From the NCBI GenBank assembly GCA_019054805.1, contig JAHQIY010000027.1:186001-250000 (forward strand): a DNA stretch of 64,000 bases, written 5' to 3'. Under the pieces are notes generated by a model. The model had not been told where the DNA came from, did no database searches, and saw only the letters and a list, made by a program, of their open reading frames with translations. Below, one piece after another: positions 9,996-21,021 of this stretch; position 1 is the stretch's first letter, and each line of letters begins with the position of its first letter. A program made the translations under genes and the position numbers. Source of the DNA: Brachionus manjavacas (Eukaryota; Rotifera; Eurotatoria; Ploima; Brachionidae).

Positions 9996-10593
9996 GGGTC
10001 TAGTCGGTTAGTTAAACCATAGTTAACTTATTATCCGAAAAATTCTTGTTCTCAGGTTTTGTGAACTATTGGTTCACTCATTTTTTTTTGTTTAAAATAT
10101 AATTAGGGTGAACCAAAATAGAATTAGACGAACAATTTTTAGATTATGTGAACAAATTGAATGAAGCTATATAATAGAATTCTCGAAACTGATATAAAAA
10201 TTAGTTAAAAACTATTTAATTTTTAATTTGAAGGAGTTTTAGAAATAGCATTTGCTCTGATCTGGTTGACTTGGTATTACACTTTCAACAATCCCAAATA
10301 CCCAAATGCGCTCTTTACTTAAATCTTTGCCTTTCCGCATAAAATAATAAAAATTAAAGGAAATTAAACTTAATTTTTACCCATCAAGTGTTTGACTTTG
10401 GGGAACAAAGATTCATCTATTTCGCAAAATTTCCTACTCCGTCCAACTTTAAATTTTCTATTAAATTATTTTTTCTATCTTATGTTTTATCATTACATTA
10501 GCTTTTTTAAATTAGGTGAACTAATAGTTAAAACATAAAACCTGAAAACAAGAATTGTTCCAGGCGAACCATGGTTTACCTAATCGACCAGAC
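9996..10593. mobile_element. Merlin/IS1016-like element with about 95-bp inverted ends
   Basis: Left end GGGTCTAGTCGGTTAGTTAA and the reverse-complemented right end TGTCTGGTCGATTAGGTAAA form imperfect inverted repeats. The match continues inward through ATTCTTGTT(C/T)TCAGGTTTT and ACTATT(G/A)GTTCAC. The only coding sequence inside is an ISXO2/Merlin transposase fragment on the minus strand, so ends and contents agree. About 600 bp, internally deleted. Confidence 0.7.
10250..10470 (-). pseudogene. Merlin (ISXO2-like) transposase fragment
   Basis: Minus-strand reading gives RSRKFCEIDESLFPKVKH then GKN, a short intron-like gap with stops, and KERIWVFGIVES. GKxxEIDESxF and the IWVFGIVER motif are hallmark ISXO2/Merlin catalytic motifs. 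Only the middle of the domain remains. Confidence 0.75.
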
Positions 10594-10599
10594 ACAGAT

Positions 10600-11870
10600 T
10601 TTTTTTTTTCTTATAAAATTTTGACTTAAGTGATAATTTACTTTCGTTTGGTGCATTTTAACAAAAACTTAATTGGAAAACATAGCGTAGTAAGTTTTTT
10701 AAACTACAAATATTATCTTTAAGGATCATCATACCATAAATCCAAAGTCAAAATTTATGAAAAAAAAACTTTGTATTAAATACCGTAAACGGAACTAATA
10801 CCATCGAAACCATGTTATAAAATTTTTTTATTTTTTTTATAATAAACCTTGATGTCTGACTTTTAACTAAGAGTAAGCGCAAAAGCTTGATTTTTTTCTT
10901 AGAATAATTTCGAATTTATTTTGAAATAAACTTGAAGAATTGTAGAGTTAAATTCGAAATTAAAAAAAATTAATAATTAAACTTTAACTAATTTTTGTAT
11001 TTATTCTAAGAGCAAAAATTTTTAATTTTTTTTGCAATAAAAATCAAAAATTTTCTAGTTTTTTTTATTCAAAGATTAGAATAAAGTTTAATATAATTAA
11101 GTTTAAGATGAATAAAATTTCGTAATTTTTTTTTTCAATTTTCTTTTTAATTTTCTAAAAAAGAGAAAAATTCCTAAAAATCGCCATTTTTTCAGTTTTT
11201 TCTTGAGTGGACTCAAGTCAAAGTTAGACTTTGACTTTTAACGATTCTGACTTTAAGTTTGATTTTTGACCAACTCTGTTTTTACCTCAATATTATTTTT
11301 ATCTAAATATCAGTTATTTTTGTCATTTTATTTTATAAAAAAGGAAAATTTAAAAAATTTAATTTAATATTAAAAAAACTTTTTTTTGGTCTAAAATAAC
11401 ATGTCATTCTTAAACGAGTCTCATCTAAAGTATCAAATTTGGTATCAAAATCAAATGGGTAATTTTACCCAAAATTACTTTGAATAGTTAAAATGAAAGT
11501 ATAACTGATTATTTATTACTACACTGTAAGCGAATGAGGTACAGAGCAATGTATAAAAGTATGAAAAAACTAGATGTTCTTAATTTGAATCTTTGAATTT
11601 TCTTCAAAAAACTTAGTTCAGATTTAGCTTGAAATTAAAGCACATTTTTATTGATTTTTAAATATTTCCTTCTATGAAAAAAATAAAATAAGAAAATAAA
11701 TTAAATATAGTCAATATATAATTTATTTAGAAATAAACAAAAGAAAAAAAATTTAATTAACTTTTTCCATTTAAACTTTTCAATTTTTTTTTTACTTTCA
11801 TCACCCAAGTGGTGTTTTTTTGAAATAAATAAAAAAATAAAATACTCAATTTTTGATTTTAATTTATTTT
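10600..11870. other. AT-rich gene-free stretch
   Basis: No long frame or known repeat. The only landmark is a TTTGAC/GTCAAA-rich stretch at 11210-11280 that vaguely recalls 61690-61800. Confidence 0.45.
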
Positions 11871-11875
11871 TTATA

Positions 11876-11930
11876 TTTTTATTCTGAAGGAGCATTAGAT
11901 TGTTACAGATAAATAAATAAATGAATAAAT
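11876..11930 (+). repeat. LINE 3'-end signature (plus orientation)
   Basis: TTATTCTGAAGGAGCATTAG followed by ATTGTTACAGATAAATAAAT. Same 3'-terminal family as the LINE ending at 28348; no attached coding region. Confidence 0.7.
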
Positions 11931-12055
11931 ACTCCGAAAGTATTATGGATAGGTATGAGTTTCATTTTTTATTTAATCAAGAACTTAGCTTTGTGTGAAT
12001 GTGAGTTTGTACTGAAACTCATTCTCAATACTTAAAAATACCAGCTACAATTGAA

Positions 12056-13266
12056 TGTTTGATCTTAAAAAATTGAAAAACTCTTCGTTAAAAATCATCT
12101 CAATTAAAAATCCCTAAATTGAGAGCCTTTATGTAATCATAAATCGGATTTATTATTTTAATAACATTGAGAGAATTTTAAATGAATAAAAAATTTCTAA
12201 ATGTAAAAAATAAAAAAACTTATTACGCTTAACTATTAATTTAGTTTAAGACTTTGTGCCTAGTTTTCATATTTTAACTTTAACTAGTAAAATATTTTGA
12301 AAAAAAATTTTTTGGTTTAATATGAGGCATTTTAACTCAAGTTAAAACTAAACTTATACTTTCAGCTGTTAAGGTTCACATATTTGAAAGAAGTAAAAAA
12401 ATTGTTCATTTTAATCTAACATAAATTCAAAGAAACAAAGATAAAAATAAGATTTAAATGCGCCATAACTCTGCCGTTAGCCGGTCCCAAGCCCAGGATG
12501 AGAAAAGAGGAGGGTGGTGGCAGCCACACAATGTGGTCTTCTACGAGTCTGAAGAAGAGCTGTATTACGGGTACATAGATCTACGGGTCTTTGTCCTAGT
12601 CTTGTCGCATGAGGGTGCCGCTGGCTTTGACCATCACCCAGTATAGAATCTTAACAGAGCAAGAACTTGTTTTACAGCTGACCCTCTTTGGATAGCCGTA
12701 ACTTTGGAAGCGCTAAAGTTAAGGCATTCTCTCTTAAAGAGAATGTCGCTTGGTTTGTGGTTCCAAGCTAGTCTAAATAGTTGTCGAGTTCGCAGCCTTT
12801 TAGTGCTCGGATGAGTGGCGCTGTTTATGATGAACGTCCCACGTGCTTCTTAGGGGAAGACGCCGTCATAACTATGCCGTTTGCCGGTCCCAAGCCCGGA
12901 TGAAAAAATAGGAGGGTGACATAACTTTTTGAAGAATACCATTTAGTCTAAAACTTTTAACTTAAATCCAATTTTTTATTCACCGACAGAAATTTATTTC
13001 CAAAAAAAAAAATTTTCTTTATCTAAAATTGAATTTAATTTTCCAAAACCAAATTGTAAATACTAAAAAAATTTTTTTTTTCAAAATTAAATTTTATTTC
13101 CAAAAAATTATTTAAAGTAAAAAATTCAAAAGATAAAATCTTTATATTTTAAAATTTTAAACAAAATTTTTTTAAAAAAGATAGAATATTTTTTTTAAAG
13201 ATTAAATTTTAAAATTTCAGAAAATATTTTTTTGTTTTAGAAATACTTTATTATAGAAAGAAAGCT
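12056..13266 (+). repeat. Repeat R, copy 2 (GC-rich core 12460-12919)
   Basis: Direct copy of the 5512-6733 block, including the AT-rich leader and the downstream 340 bp, so the whole 1.2-kb unit is duplicated 6.5 kb apart. In the core I noticed one change near the middle (CGCATGAG against CGTATGAG) and a small difference near the terminal A-run, while the AT-rich flanks carry several indels. Confidence 0.85.
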
Positions 13267-13267
13267 G

Positions 13268-13410
13268 GTGATAAACTGTTAACAATGTCACAATTTTTTG
13301 TAAGCAGAGTGTCAAGTTCTTGGAATTGTCTACCAAAAGAGATAATTTACTCATATACTATTAATCAGTTTAGAAATAAACTAGATAATTTAGATCTGGC
13401 AAGCTATTAA
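13268..13410 (+). pseudogene. LINE reverse transcriptase C-terminal remnant (CR1/L2-like)
   Basis: A frame reads FFVSRVSSSWNCLPKEIIYS then NQFRNKLDNLD, matching the FxNRVVNxWNSLPxxVVxxxSxNxFKxRLD end of CR1/L2-type open reading frames. It sits exactly where repeat R copy 2 stops matching copy 1. Confidence 0.65.
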
Positions 13411-14239
13411 AATTTTTCATGTTTGAAAGATTGAATTTAATTTTCCAATATATAATTAAATATCACACAGAAAAAATTTTTTTTCTTCAAAAATTAAAAT
13501 TAATTTACAAAAAAACTAGTGATGAAAGCGAATTTGCATATTCGAGCCGATATTTGAATATATAGTTTTTCGATCGGAAATATTTGAATAAAAAATTTTT
13601 TTAAATATAATGTATTTAAATATAATTTCATTTTAATTTAAAAATTGAGTCTCTCAAACATTTGAATTATAATTTGAAAAAAGAAATATTTGAAAATAAA
13701 ACCGAATTTAATATTTTCACTCATTTTTTTTTATTTTGAATGTGATTATGAGTAAAAAACAATAAAATCAAATTTATTTATTTGTTCCATTTAATTTAAT
13801 CAGAATAATATTTATATTAAATAGAGAATAGGGAATAAAAAAAAATATATAAATGTAATAAGAAAAAATCTATCTTTAGGTGGTCATCTAATTTAGTATA
13901 AACTATAGTGTACCTGTTTAACTCTTCATCTAAACTTTTAAGACTGATAATGTGTCTTTAAAAACAAATAATAAACTGTCCATTTAACATAACATATTGT
14001 CGTAAAAAACAAAAAATTTTTGAATTCTAAATAAATAGTCAAATTATAAATTTTTCATATATTTTATTCAAATTTTAAAATTTTTAATTTTTTAGTTGAT
14101 TTTAATTTAATTAAAAATTGCTTTTCAAGTTTAACTATCGCACGAATTTTAATTTGAAAATTAAAAATGCATTATTTATGGTATTCAAAATATTATTCGA
14201 CTAAATTGCACATTCAATTGTCTGTTCAAATTTTTTATT
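13411..14239. other. AT-rich stretch with a possible MITE at 13517-13725
   Basis: Imperfect inverted ends (TAGTGATGAAAGCGAATTTG left; reverse-complemented right TGAGTGAAAATATTAAATTC) enclose repeated ATATTTGAA motifs. No coding potential. The MITE reading is tentative. Confidence 0.3.
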
Positions 14240-14639
14240 TACAGTGCCGATTTGACACATGGATTTCTGATAATTTTACGCAAAATTACGTAAAAACTGG
14301 TAAAAATGTAAGGAACAAATAAAGCTCAATTTTTTGAATTTCTTATTTTTTTCTAATAAATTTTGAAAAAAGTATTTACTATTTATTTGTTTATATTTTT
14401 ACCAAAAGTTACTTATTTTAACTAATTTTAGGTCAATTTAGGTAAAATATTGTAATAAATAAGCATTTATTCGAAGATTAAACTATCTAATTCTTCGTCA
14501 TTTTGAGAATCATTTTCACTAATAAATTTTATTTTTTGCTTTAATAATTACAAACCGTATCTCTATACAAAAATTGATCCATATTTTACACAAATACCTT
14601 TATGATTTAGAAATGATAACTAAAGAACAATATTTTTTT

Positions 14640-15125
14640 TAAGGAATAGAATATACTGCTAATGCTGTAATTCCTTTACGAGATATTTCACCCAGATATA
14701 AATTTCACTCTTAAACTTAGATGTACATGGTATTGCTTCTGGTTGAGACGAAAAAAGTCTTAAATAGTATGTAGGCTTCTTCTTCTTCTTCTCTTCTTCT
14801 TCAATCGAAAACTGATTTACAGCATTCGGCGACATTTTTCTTACAAAGTAGGCGATCCATTGCAAGAATCTCCAATTCTGATTTAGCTACCTCTGCGTTC
14901 TCAGGAAACAATAATCCACATATATACTTATAAAAAGTTGTTGCTTTTCTACCACGTTTGACTACACCATAATTGATATCAGGTTCATAGAAAAGAAAAA
15001 TTTAGGCTTATGTAGGCTTATCATAAACTATAATGCTTGTTTCATCTACAAAAACATAATCATCCAAATCACAGTTTTTATGTTTTAGACACCAAATCAA
15101 ACTTATGCAGTTCTGTAAAATTAAT
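14640..15125 (-). pseudogene. Tc1/mariner-type transposase remnant
   Basis: Minus-strand reading from 15125 gives LKHKNCDLDDYVFVDETSII, then VYDKP, a stop and damage, then NYGVVKRGRKATTFYKYICG and LEILAMDRLLCKKN. The VFVDETS block is the usual first catalytic Asp motif of Tc1-type enzymes. ACGTAAA-type subterminal sequence at about 14270-14310 and a CAGTGCCG at 14244 could be one end of the element; the other end was not found. Confidence 0.55.
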
Positions 15126-15491
15126 TCGATTTCATCACTTAAAATTTAAAAAAAAAATATTTAAAATAAAAAATTTTATTTTTTCTAAGATCGAATTTAT
15201 TTTTCCAAAATAAAATATAAAATCACAAAAAAAAAATTTTTCTTCAAAAATTGAATTTTATTCGAAAAAAAACATTTTAAGAGAAATATTCAAAAAAAAA
15301 TTTTTTCAACATGACATAAGAGAGCAATTCGGCCAAATTATGTTGTTCAACTTAGAAATTGCGATTGCATGTGCACAGGCGCACACTCAGCCGTACCACC
15401 ACCATCATCATTCACTTTAGAATCACTTATGAGAAACAAAAATATTAAAGCGAATATTTTATGCATATGAAACAAATAATAAGAAAAAATT

Positions 15492-15515
15492 GAGAGAGAG
15501 AGAGAGAGAGAGAGA
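15492..15515. repeat. (GA)n microsatellite
   Basis: An uninterrupted GA run of about 12 units, 195 bp upstream of the REPS-like coding start. It could act as a GAGA-type promoter element, but this is speculation. Confidence 0.8.
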
Positions 15516-15709
15516 AAAACAACAAAAAAACATTCCTTCCTTCTCAATGACTACCATTTTGATTGATCAGACTGTGAATTTATTTAGATAGACAATCTAA
15601 ATGAGCTCATTGACGCATTGTCACGAAGCAAGCCCCTCCAACGTAACGTACTTTGACTAGATCATCAAACTAACGAATAAACTTTTCTCTCTCACAGTGC
15701 TTAGCGGCG

Positions 15710-17323
15710 ATGCAGCGGAGAGCGGACGCGAGCTTTGCAGCCAAGCCGGCCGACTTCGACACCACGTCCATAGCGTCTGTCAGCGAGAGCTCGCACTGGT
15801 CGGGCGGCGCCGCCGACGACCTCGACAACGTGGCCCTGGTCAACGGCTCCGACGCCAACCCCATGGAGAACAAGGACTGGTCGAGCTACCTGCGCATGGC
15901 CAAGAACGGCTACAACTCCAGCGATCAAGGCGATGAGGACGACGACGACGAGCCCGCTCAGCACAACGAAGCCAACTCGTCCAACGACGAGCTCACCGAC
16001 GACGACGACGATTTGCCCACCTCAAAAAAATGCTACGATTCCGACGAGCAAGTCGACGACGACGACAGCTACAACACTGACGAAGACCTCGACGACGACG
16101 ACATCTGGACCATCAAGCCAAAACTGTACTCATACTACGAAAAACAATTTAGAACAATGCAGCCGGATCTAAACGGCTTCATAGTGGGCTCAGTGGCCAA
16201 GCCATTTTTCGAGCGCTCCAAGCTGCCTCTGAACGAGCTGTCCAAAATTTGGGAGCTGTCCGACGTGACCAAAGACGGCGCACTGTCCTTTGCCGAATTC
16301 TGCACGGCCATGCATCTTGTGGTTCTGCGAGTGCGCAATTTCGACTTGCCAAACGAACTGCCGGCCAAACTGCAGCCGTACGCGCCCCTCATCGACTTCA
16401 ACTCAGAGACCAGCTTGAACAGAACATGCGACGCGTACGGCGACGAGCCGGTCCACTTCGGCGTCAAGCCCCAAAGCGACGCGGCCATAGCGCACCCGGT
16501 CGCTTTGAGAGCGAGGCCGGCAGTGCCCGAGCCGCCACCGCGTCACTCGCGCAGCTCAAGCCTAGGCGCAGTCAACCACAACAACACATCTATCCCGCCG
16601 CCGCCGCTCTCCCAGCCAAGCAGCACCCAGGCCCAAGTGAGCAACACGCCGCGCATATTCCAACAGCAGCCGACAGTGCCGCCGCGCATCACATCGCCCA
16701 TCAGCAGCCAAGAGAAGCCCGTGCCGCCGCCGCCTCCGCCTCCTCTGCCCCAAAGCTACCACCAGTCGCGAATACTGAACTTTCAGATAAGCAAACAGAA
16801 CAGCGCGTGTCAAACAGTGTCGAACATTGGCGACGCCGACTTGGTCACGTGCGTACAAGAGCTGGTCGAGCGCATGAACAAATTGAGTGTTGAGCGCACG
16901 GCCAGATTGAACAGCAGCAGCAACAGGAGCAAAGAGAGCGGCCAGGGGCAGAGCGAACAGCTGGTCGAGTCGATTCGCCATCACACAGAACAAAATCAGA
17001 TGCTCAGAAGAGTGTTCAATGAGCTGGAACGCGAGCTCAGAATGCTGACAGATCAGCGGGTTGCCTTGGAAATAAAGCTGGATTGCTTGAACTCCAGGAG
17101 TGGTGGCTGCATGACGAATAGTGCGTCGACGCCCGCGATCAGCCTGTCGACTCCGCAAGTTGCTGGTTCGGCCAAGCAGTTGGCGGTGAAGGGCGGTGCG
17201 GTGGTAGGCACGCCGGTACTGGCTCAACCGGCGGCTACGTCGCCCGTGTCCGTCAATGTAAATAGTTCGAGTCAAATTGGCCAAGTCAACAGTCAATTGG
17301 TGTCGAATAAGCTTAATATTTAA
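15710..17323 (+). CDS. EH-domain protein of the REPS (RalBP1-associated) type, 537 aa
   Basis: REPS proteins bind the Ral effector RalBP1 and NPF-containing endocytic proteins, linking Ral signalling to receptor uptake. Residues 1-135 are acidic with many DDDD runs. An EH domain spans about 136-230 (IWTIKPKLYSYYEKQFRTMQ..LNGFIVGSVAKPFF..LSKIWELSDVTKDGALSFAE), with EF-hand loop D-V-T-K-D-G-A-L. A Pro-rich and Gln/Ser-rich linker (about 280-355, with PPPPPPPPLP) could bind SH3 domains. A predicted coiled coil follows at about 380-465 (MNKLSVERTARL; RRVFNELERELRMLTDQRVA), where RalBP1 binds in REPS1/2. The coding sequence is far GC-richer than its surroundings. CTCTCACAG just before TGCTTAGCGGCGATG may be a splice acceptor, so an upstream exon is possible; I took the first ATG. 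The family usually has a similar length or somewhat longer. Confidence 0.85.
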   Translation: MQRRADASFAAKPADFDTTSIASVSESSHWSGGAADDLDNVALVNGSDANPMENKDWSSYLRMAKNGYNSSDQGDEDDDDEPAQHNEANSSNDELTDDDDDLPTSKKCYDSDEQVDDDDSYNTDEDLDDDDIWTIKPKLYSYYEKQFRTMQPDLNGFIVGSVAKPFFERSKLPLNELSKIWELSDVTKDGALSFAEFCTAMHLVVLRVRNFDLPNELPAKLQPYAPLIDFNSETSLNRTCDAYGDEPVHFGVKPQSDAAIAHPVALRARPAVPEPPPRHSRSSSLGAVNHNNTSIPPPPLSQPSSTQAQVSNTPRIFQQQPTVPPRITSPISSQEKPVPPPPPPPLPQSYHQSRILNFQISKQNSACQTVSNIGDADLVTCVQELVERMNKLSVERTARLNSSSNRSKESGQGQSEQLVESIRHHTEQNQMLRRVFNELERELRMLTDQRVALEIKLDCLNSRSGGCMTNSASTPAISLSTPQVAGSAKQLAVKGGAVVGTPVLAQPAATSPVSVNVNSSSQIGQVNSQLVSNKLNI

Positions 17324-18318
17324 TTTTTGTTGTCGTTGGACTACAAAATGACAGCCCGATGATTTACAGCACAATTTATACAGGTTTAGTAGCGATTTTG
17401 GAGCGAGGCTTATTTTATTTTATTTTTTGGGATTTTTTTTGTTGGTCAGACTTTTCATTCACATTTTTAATTGATTATTTAAATTAATTATTTTCAAAAC
17501 AAAATTTATTTAAAATTTTTTTAAAAAAAGATTTGCTAATAGGTTTATTAATAAAAGAGTATTAGTTGTTTTTTTTGTTGGATTTTTTTTCAGTGAGAAG
17601 GCGATGTCTAGTTAATTTTTTGCCTAAAAAACCAAAAAAAAATTCAAGTTATATTTTACTTTATAAAGCGATAAGAACTTAGACATTTAAAAAAAAAAAA
17701 TTTAAATTCTAACATTCAAAATAATTGTGAAAAGTAAATTTTGAAAGTTTCAAGTTCTAGTTTGATTTTGAGAAATGCTTTAGATTATATCGATACAACA
17801 GAAAACCACATCTCAAAGATCGGACTTAAATTACATAACAAAATAGTGACATGGAACATGCTTTACAATAACTAATGACTCAATTGAAAGAAACTTAGTC
17901 GAAATGTGGTCATAAGTCAAAATACTAGTTATTCAAGTAAATGTATCAAATTGACACTGTTTCAAAATAACAAGTTTAGAAAACATAAAATTAAAATGAC
18001 AAGTGTCAAAATGACTTAATCAAAATATCTTTATTAAAATGACATAAAAAAAAGTAAAAAGTTAAATCAATAAAATAAGAAAATAATTTTTTTTAAACAT
18101 CAATGATTCAATCATAGTAATGCTAGATCATTCAAAGGAAATAAAGTTTTTTAGTACCTCAAATTTATTATAAATTTTCTCAAATTTAATAAAAGACTAT
18201 TTTTTTATTAAAAAAGTAGCAAAATATAAAAAAAGTATTCAAATAAAAAAAAATTACATCAATTTATAAAAAAAGAAAGCAATTACATTTTAAAACCGCA
18301 AAAAGTTAATACTCACCT
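17324..18318. other. 3' flank of the REPS-like gene and AT-rich spacer
   Basis: T-rich 3' UTR-like sequence, then A+T-rich spacer with scattered GTCAAAATGAC-like motifs. No frame recognised. Confidence 0.45.
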
Positions 18319-18640
18319 CTAAAAATAAAAAAAATTAACAATTATCACAATAAAAATATCTTTTTTTTTCGTAATTAAGCCAAATTTTTCACATGTTTTA
18401 GATTCATTATTTTGAGTAGATTCTTGATTGAATGTTTTTTGTTTTTTTTGATTATTAGGCACAACTTCGGTTATATCATCATCATCATAAGAGATGCCTT
18501 TTGGATCTCCACCACCGCCAACTGTATCTGAAGGCGTCAAACAAGGAGGTAAACTTTCCTCATATTCATTCAACTTTTTTATAAACAACCTATTGATTGA
18601 GTCTACTGAGCTCAAAATTGGTGCAGAAAAATTAGCTGAA
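18319..18640 (-). CDS. Exon-like open stretch, unrecognised
   Basis: After TTTTTTTCAG (minus strand, about 18640) the frame reads ANFSAPILSSVDSINRLFIK, KLNEYEESLPPCLTPSDTVG then GGGDPKGISYDDDDITE and continues open to about 18319. There is no ATG in this stretch, so it would be an internal or later exon. Ser/Pro, a GGGG run and an acidic patch suggest a disordered linker. No partner exon was found. It may belong to a host gene or a transposon gene. Confidence 0.3.
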
Positions 18641-18762
18641 AAAAATATTTAACTGATGAAAAGAGATACTTCTCGATAATTGTTCAGGTTTATTTTTTTT
18701 TGTTTAAAATAAGAAATACGATTTAGATTCCTGTTGTGCACGTTCAAATATTGATTGAATAT

Positions 18763-19707
18763 ATGCCAATGTAAATGATCATCTAAGTGAGCAATATCCT
18801 ACTAAGGCAGGAGTTGCACAGGGATCAGTAATTATTTCACTTCTTTTTAGCATATTTTCAAATGACATACCAAAACAAAAACAAAAAATTTTGCAGATGA
18901 TTTGGCTAGTTTTTTTTTTTATTTAAAAAAAAGTTGAAAATCCTTAAAACTACTATTAATTAGTTAGATTAATTAGTACCTAGAATGAAAAATTAAAGTG
19001 TCTGTTGAAAAGTCATGCTACAAGATCTTTGAGAAAAAACAAGAGTTAAAATCAATCTTGACCTTAAAATTAATGGCAACAATTTTAATAATTAGGAAAA
19101 AATCACATTATTAGGAATCATATTGTACTCAAAACTTACCTTTGGTCCAATGGTGGATGAATTAAAAGAGCGCAGTAATTCAAGGTTTAATATAATAAAA
19201 TACCCCTCAAATAGAAAATGGGGTCTTAAACCAAAAAAATTAGGTAATCTTTACAAATCCTTAATCTTGGATTATTCTTTTCCTTGTTTGAATTCATTCT
19301 CAGAAACTCACATCAAAAAAATACAAGTTCAAAATACATTCAAAATTCAACAGTTTGAACTTTTTTCAAACTCTAATATGCTACCCCCTCCAATATTATT
19401 CACCAAGAGGCCTTCAATAAACTAAATCTACTAACAGTCTCAAATCGACTTTTTGGTGAAAAAATCAGAGAAGGTTTTGAATCAAGATATATTGAATATT
19501 AAACTCCATTGTGTAATTGTTACAAAAAAATTTTCTCTTTTCTTCTTGAACTAACAAATATTAAGCATGTCTGACCTCTAGCAGTTTCAAATCAATCGTT
19601 TTTAATTTTCTCTTCATTACTAAACCCTATTTATCCTTTTATCTATTTATATTTTTATTCTGAAAGAGCATTAGCTCAGCACAGAATTACAAATAAATAA
19701 ATAAATC
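18763..19707 (+). pseudogene. 5'-truncated, decayed copy of the 24.4-28.3 kb LINE family
   Basis: Begins in the reverse transcriptase region: ATGTAAATGATCATCTAAGT corresponds to the stretch just before the GVPQGS box, here degraded to GVAQGSVI. A decayed FADD box follows (CAGATGATTTGGC). The frame at about 19123-19425 reads LKERSNSRFNIIKYPSNRKW and LGNLYKSLILDYSFPCLNSF, matching the LINE C-terminus at 27.65-27.8 kb. It ends with the family's 3' signature TATTCTGAAAGAGCATTAGC and an AAATAAATAAATAAA tail. Many indels and stops. Confidence 0.85.
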
Positions 19708-20659
19708 TTTTAAAATCTGTTGAACTCCTTTTTGAGCCAAATGACCCTTTGGTTTTTCCAAAAGATAGCGCTTTGGCACATACCAAAAAAAATGAAAATA
19801 AAATAAAATAAAATGGCAATTTAAATGAAGTTTGAGCTTAAGATCATAAGATCAAAGTGTAAATTTTATATTTTTTTTCTTAAATAGAGAAAAAAATAAT
19901 TTTTTTTCTTAAGCAATTATTCTTTAATTTCATATATAGAATTATAAAATATTAATTTACTGTAACATTTAATGTAACTGACGTTGAATCAGTGCGAGAA
20001 AGTGTCTCGTCGTCATATAAATCAGATTCTTTTTCATTTTCTGACACTTCACCTTCAGAAAACCTTCATCAGTCAAATCATTATCTGAATATGGCCTGGC
20101 GTGTGAAAAGAAGTTCTTTAAGGTTTCATTAATGCAGAATAAAACTTAAAACTTCGAATATTTAAACCAACTACTGAAGGATATTGAACGTGGGCAAACA
20201 TTTGCTTTAATCCATCAAAGATCAAATTTGTAACTATCGATAAAACTGAACTTGTAAGAATGGCTTGTTATTTTAGACCATAAAAACAGGATTTTTATTA
20301 TTATTAAGATTTTTCATTCATTTTAAATAAAATGAAAAAATAATAAATAAGGAATATCATAATTCAAAAATGTTTATAAGAAAAATAAATTTATAAATAA
20401 TAAACAATTGTCCCTTTTTTATCCTTGTGCTCATCTCATTTTTTTAAACCTTTTTTTTAGCTGTAGAATGGAATGACATTCTAATACAAACTTCAATTGT
20501 AAGGTTTTTGTCTTTTAAATTTGACAAATATTCCATCTTCTTTTTCTAATGTTGATCTGTAAAAATTGACTGAAAGTTAATAACCTATTAAAACTTATCA
20601 CAAATATAATCATTAGTAAAAACTGACTACAACAAAAGATTACAACGTTTTTTGACAAA
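19708..20659. other. AT-rich spacer
   Basis: No supported gene. 20030-20170 has slightly higher complexity but no open frame in either direction long enough to call. Confidence 0.4.
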
Positions 20660-21021
20660 ATGAATTCTAATGAATCAGTGAAAAAAAAATATCTTTGAAA
20701 AGAAATAATATAAATACCAGAAGTCAAAGTCATCTTTTTGGCAACATGTAAATTATTTTACATTTTCAAATTTTTAAATTTTCTATTATTTTTGTCCAAT
20801 ATATTAGAAAATTTTTTAATTACTCTTTCATAATTTAATAATTTTTGAGTTTTTTTATTTTTGAAGGAGTCAGAATAAATTAAAAAAAGTATTAACTAAA
20901 ATTTTATTCTTTGTTCAAACTTTTGGCCTAATTAGATCTTTATCTTGTTTTATTTAAAGTTTTAATAATTAAAAATTTTATTTTCTAAAATAAATTCTCA
21001 CATTTGCAGTGCTTTTTTTAA
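20660..21021. repeat. Repeat Q, left part (interrupted by a MULE)
   Basis: Matches 39615-39965 (for example the block with ACCAGAAGTCAAAGTCATCT and AATTCTCAC(A/C)TTTGCAG). At 39.6-40.4 kb this sequence runs on directly into a Merlin transposase fragment; here the continuation is displaced to 23037 by a 2-kb insertion. Confidence 0.8.

Noticed and set aside
16562..17374. Long antisense frames across the REPS-like gene (also 15701-15964 and 16135-16488)
   Set aside because: Shadow frames caused by high GC and codon usage of the real gene; low-complexity Arg/Leu-rich translations with no domain.
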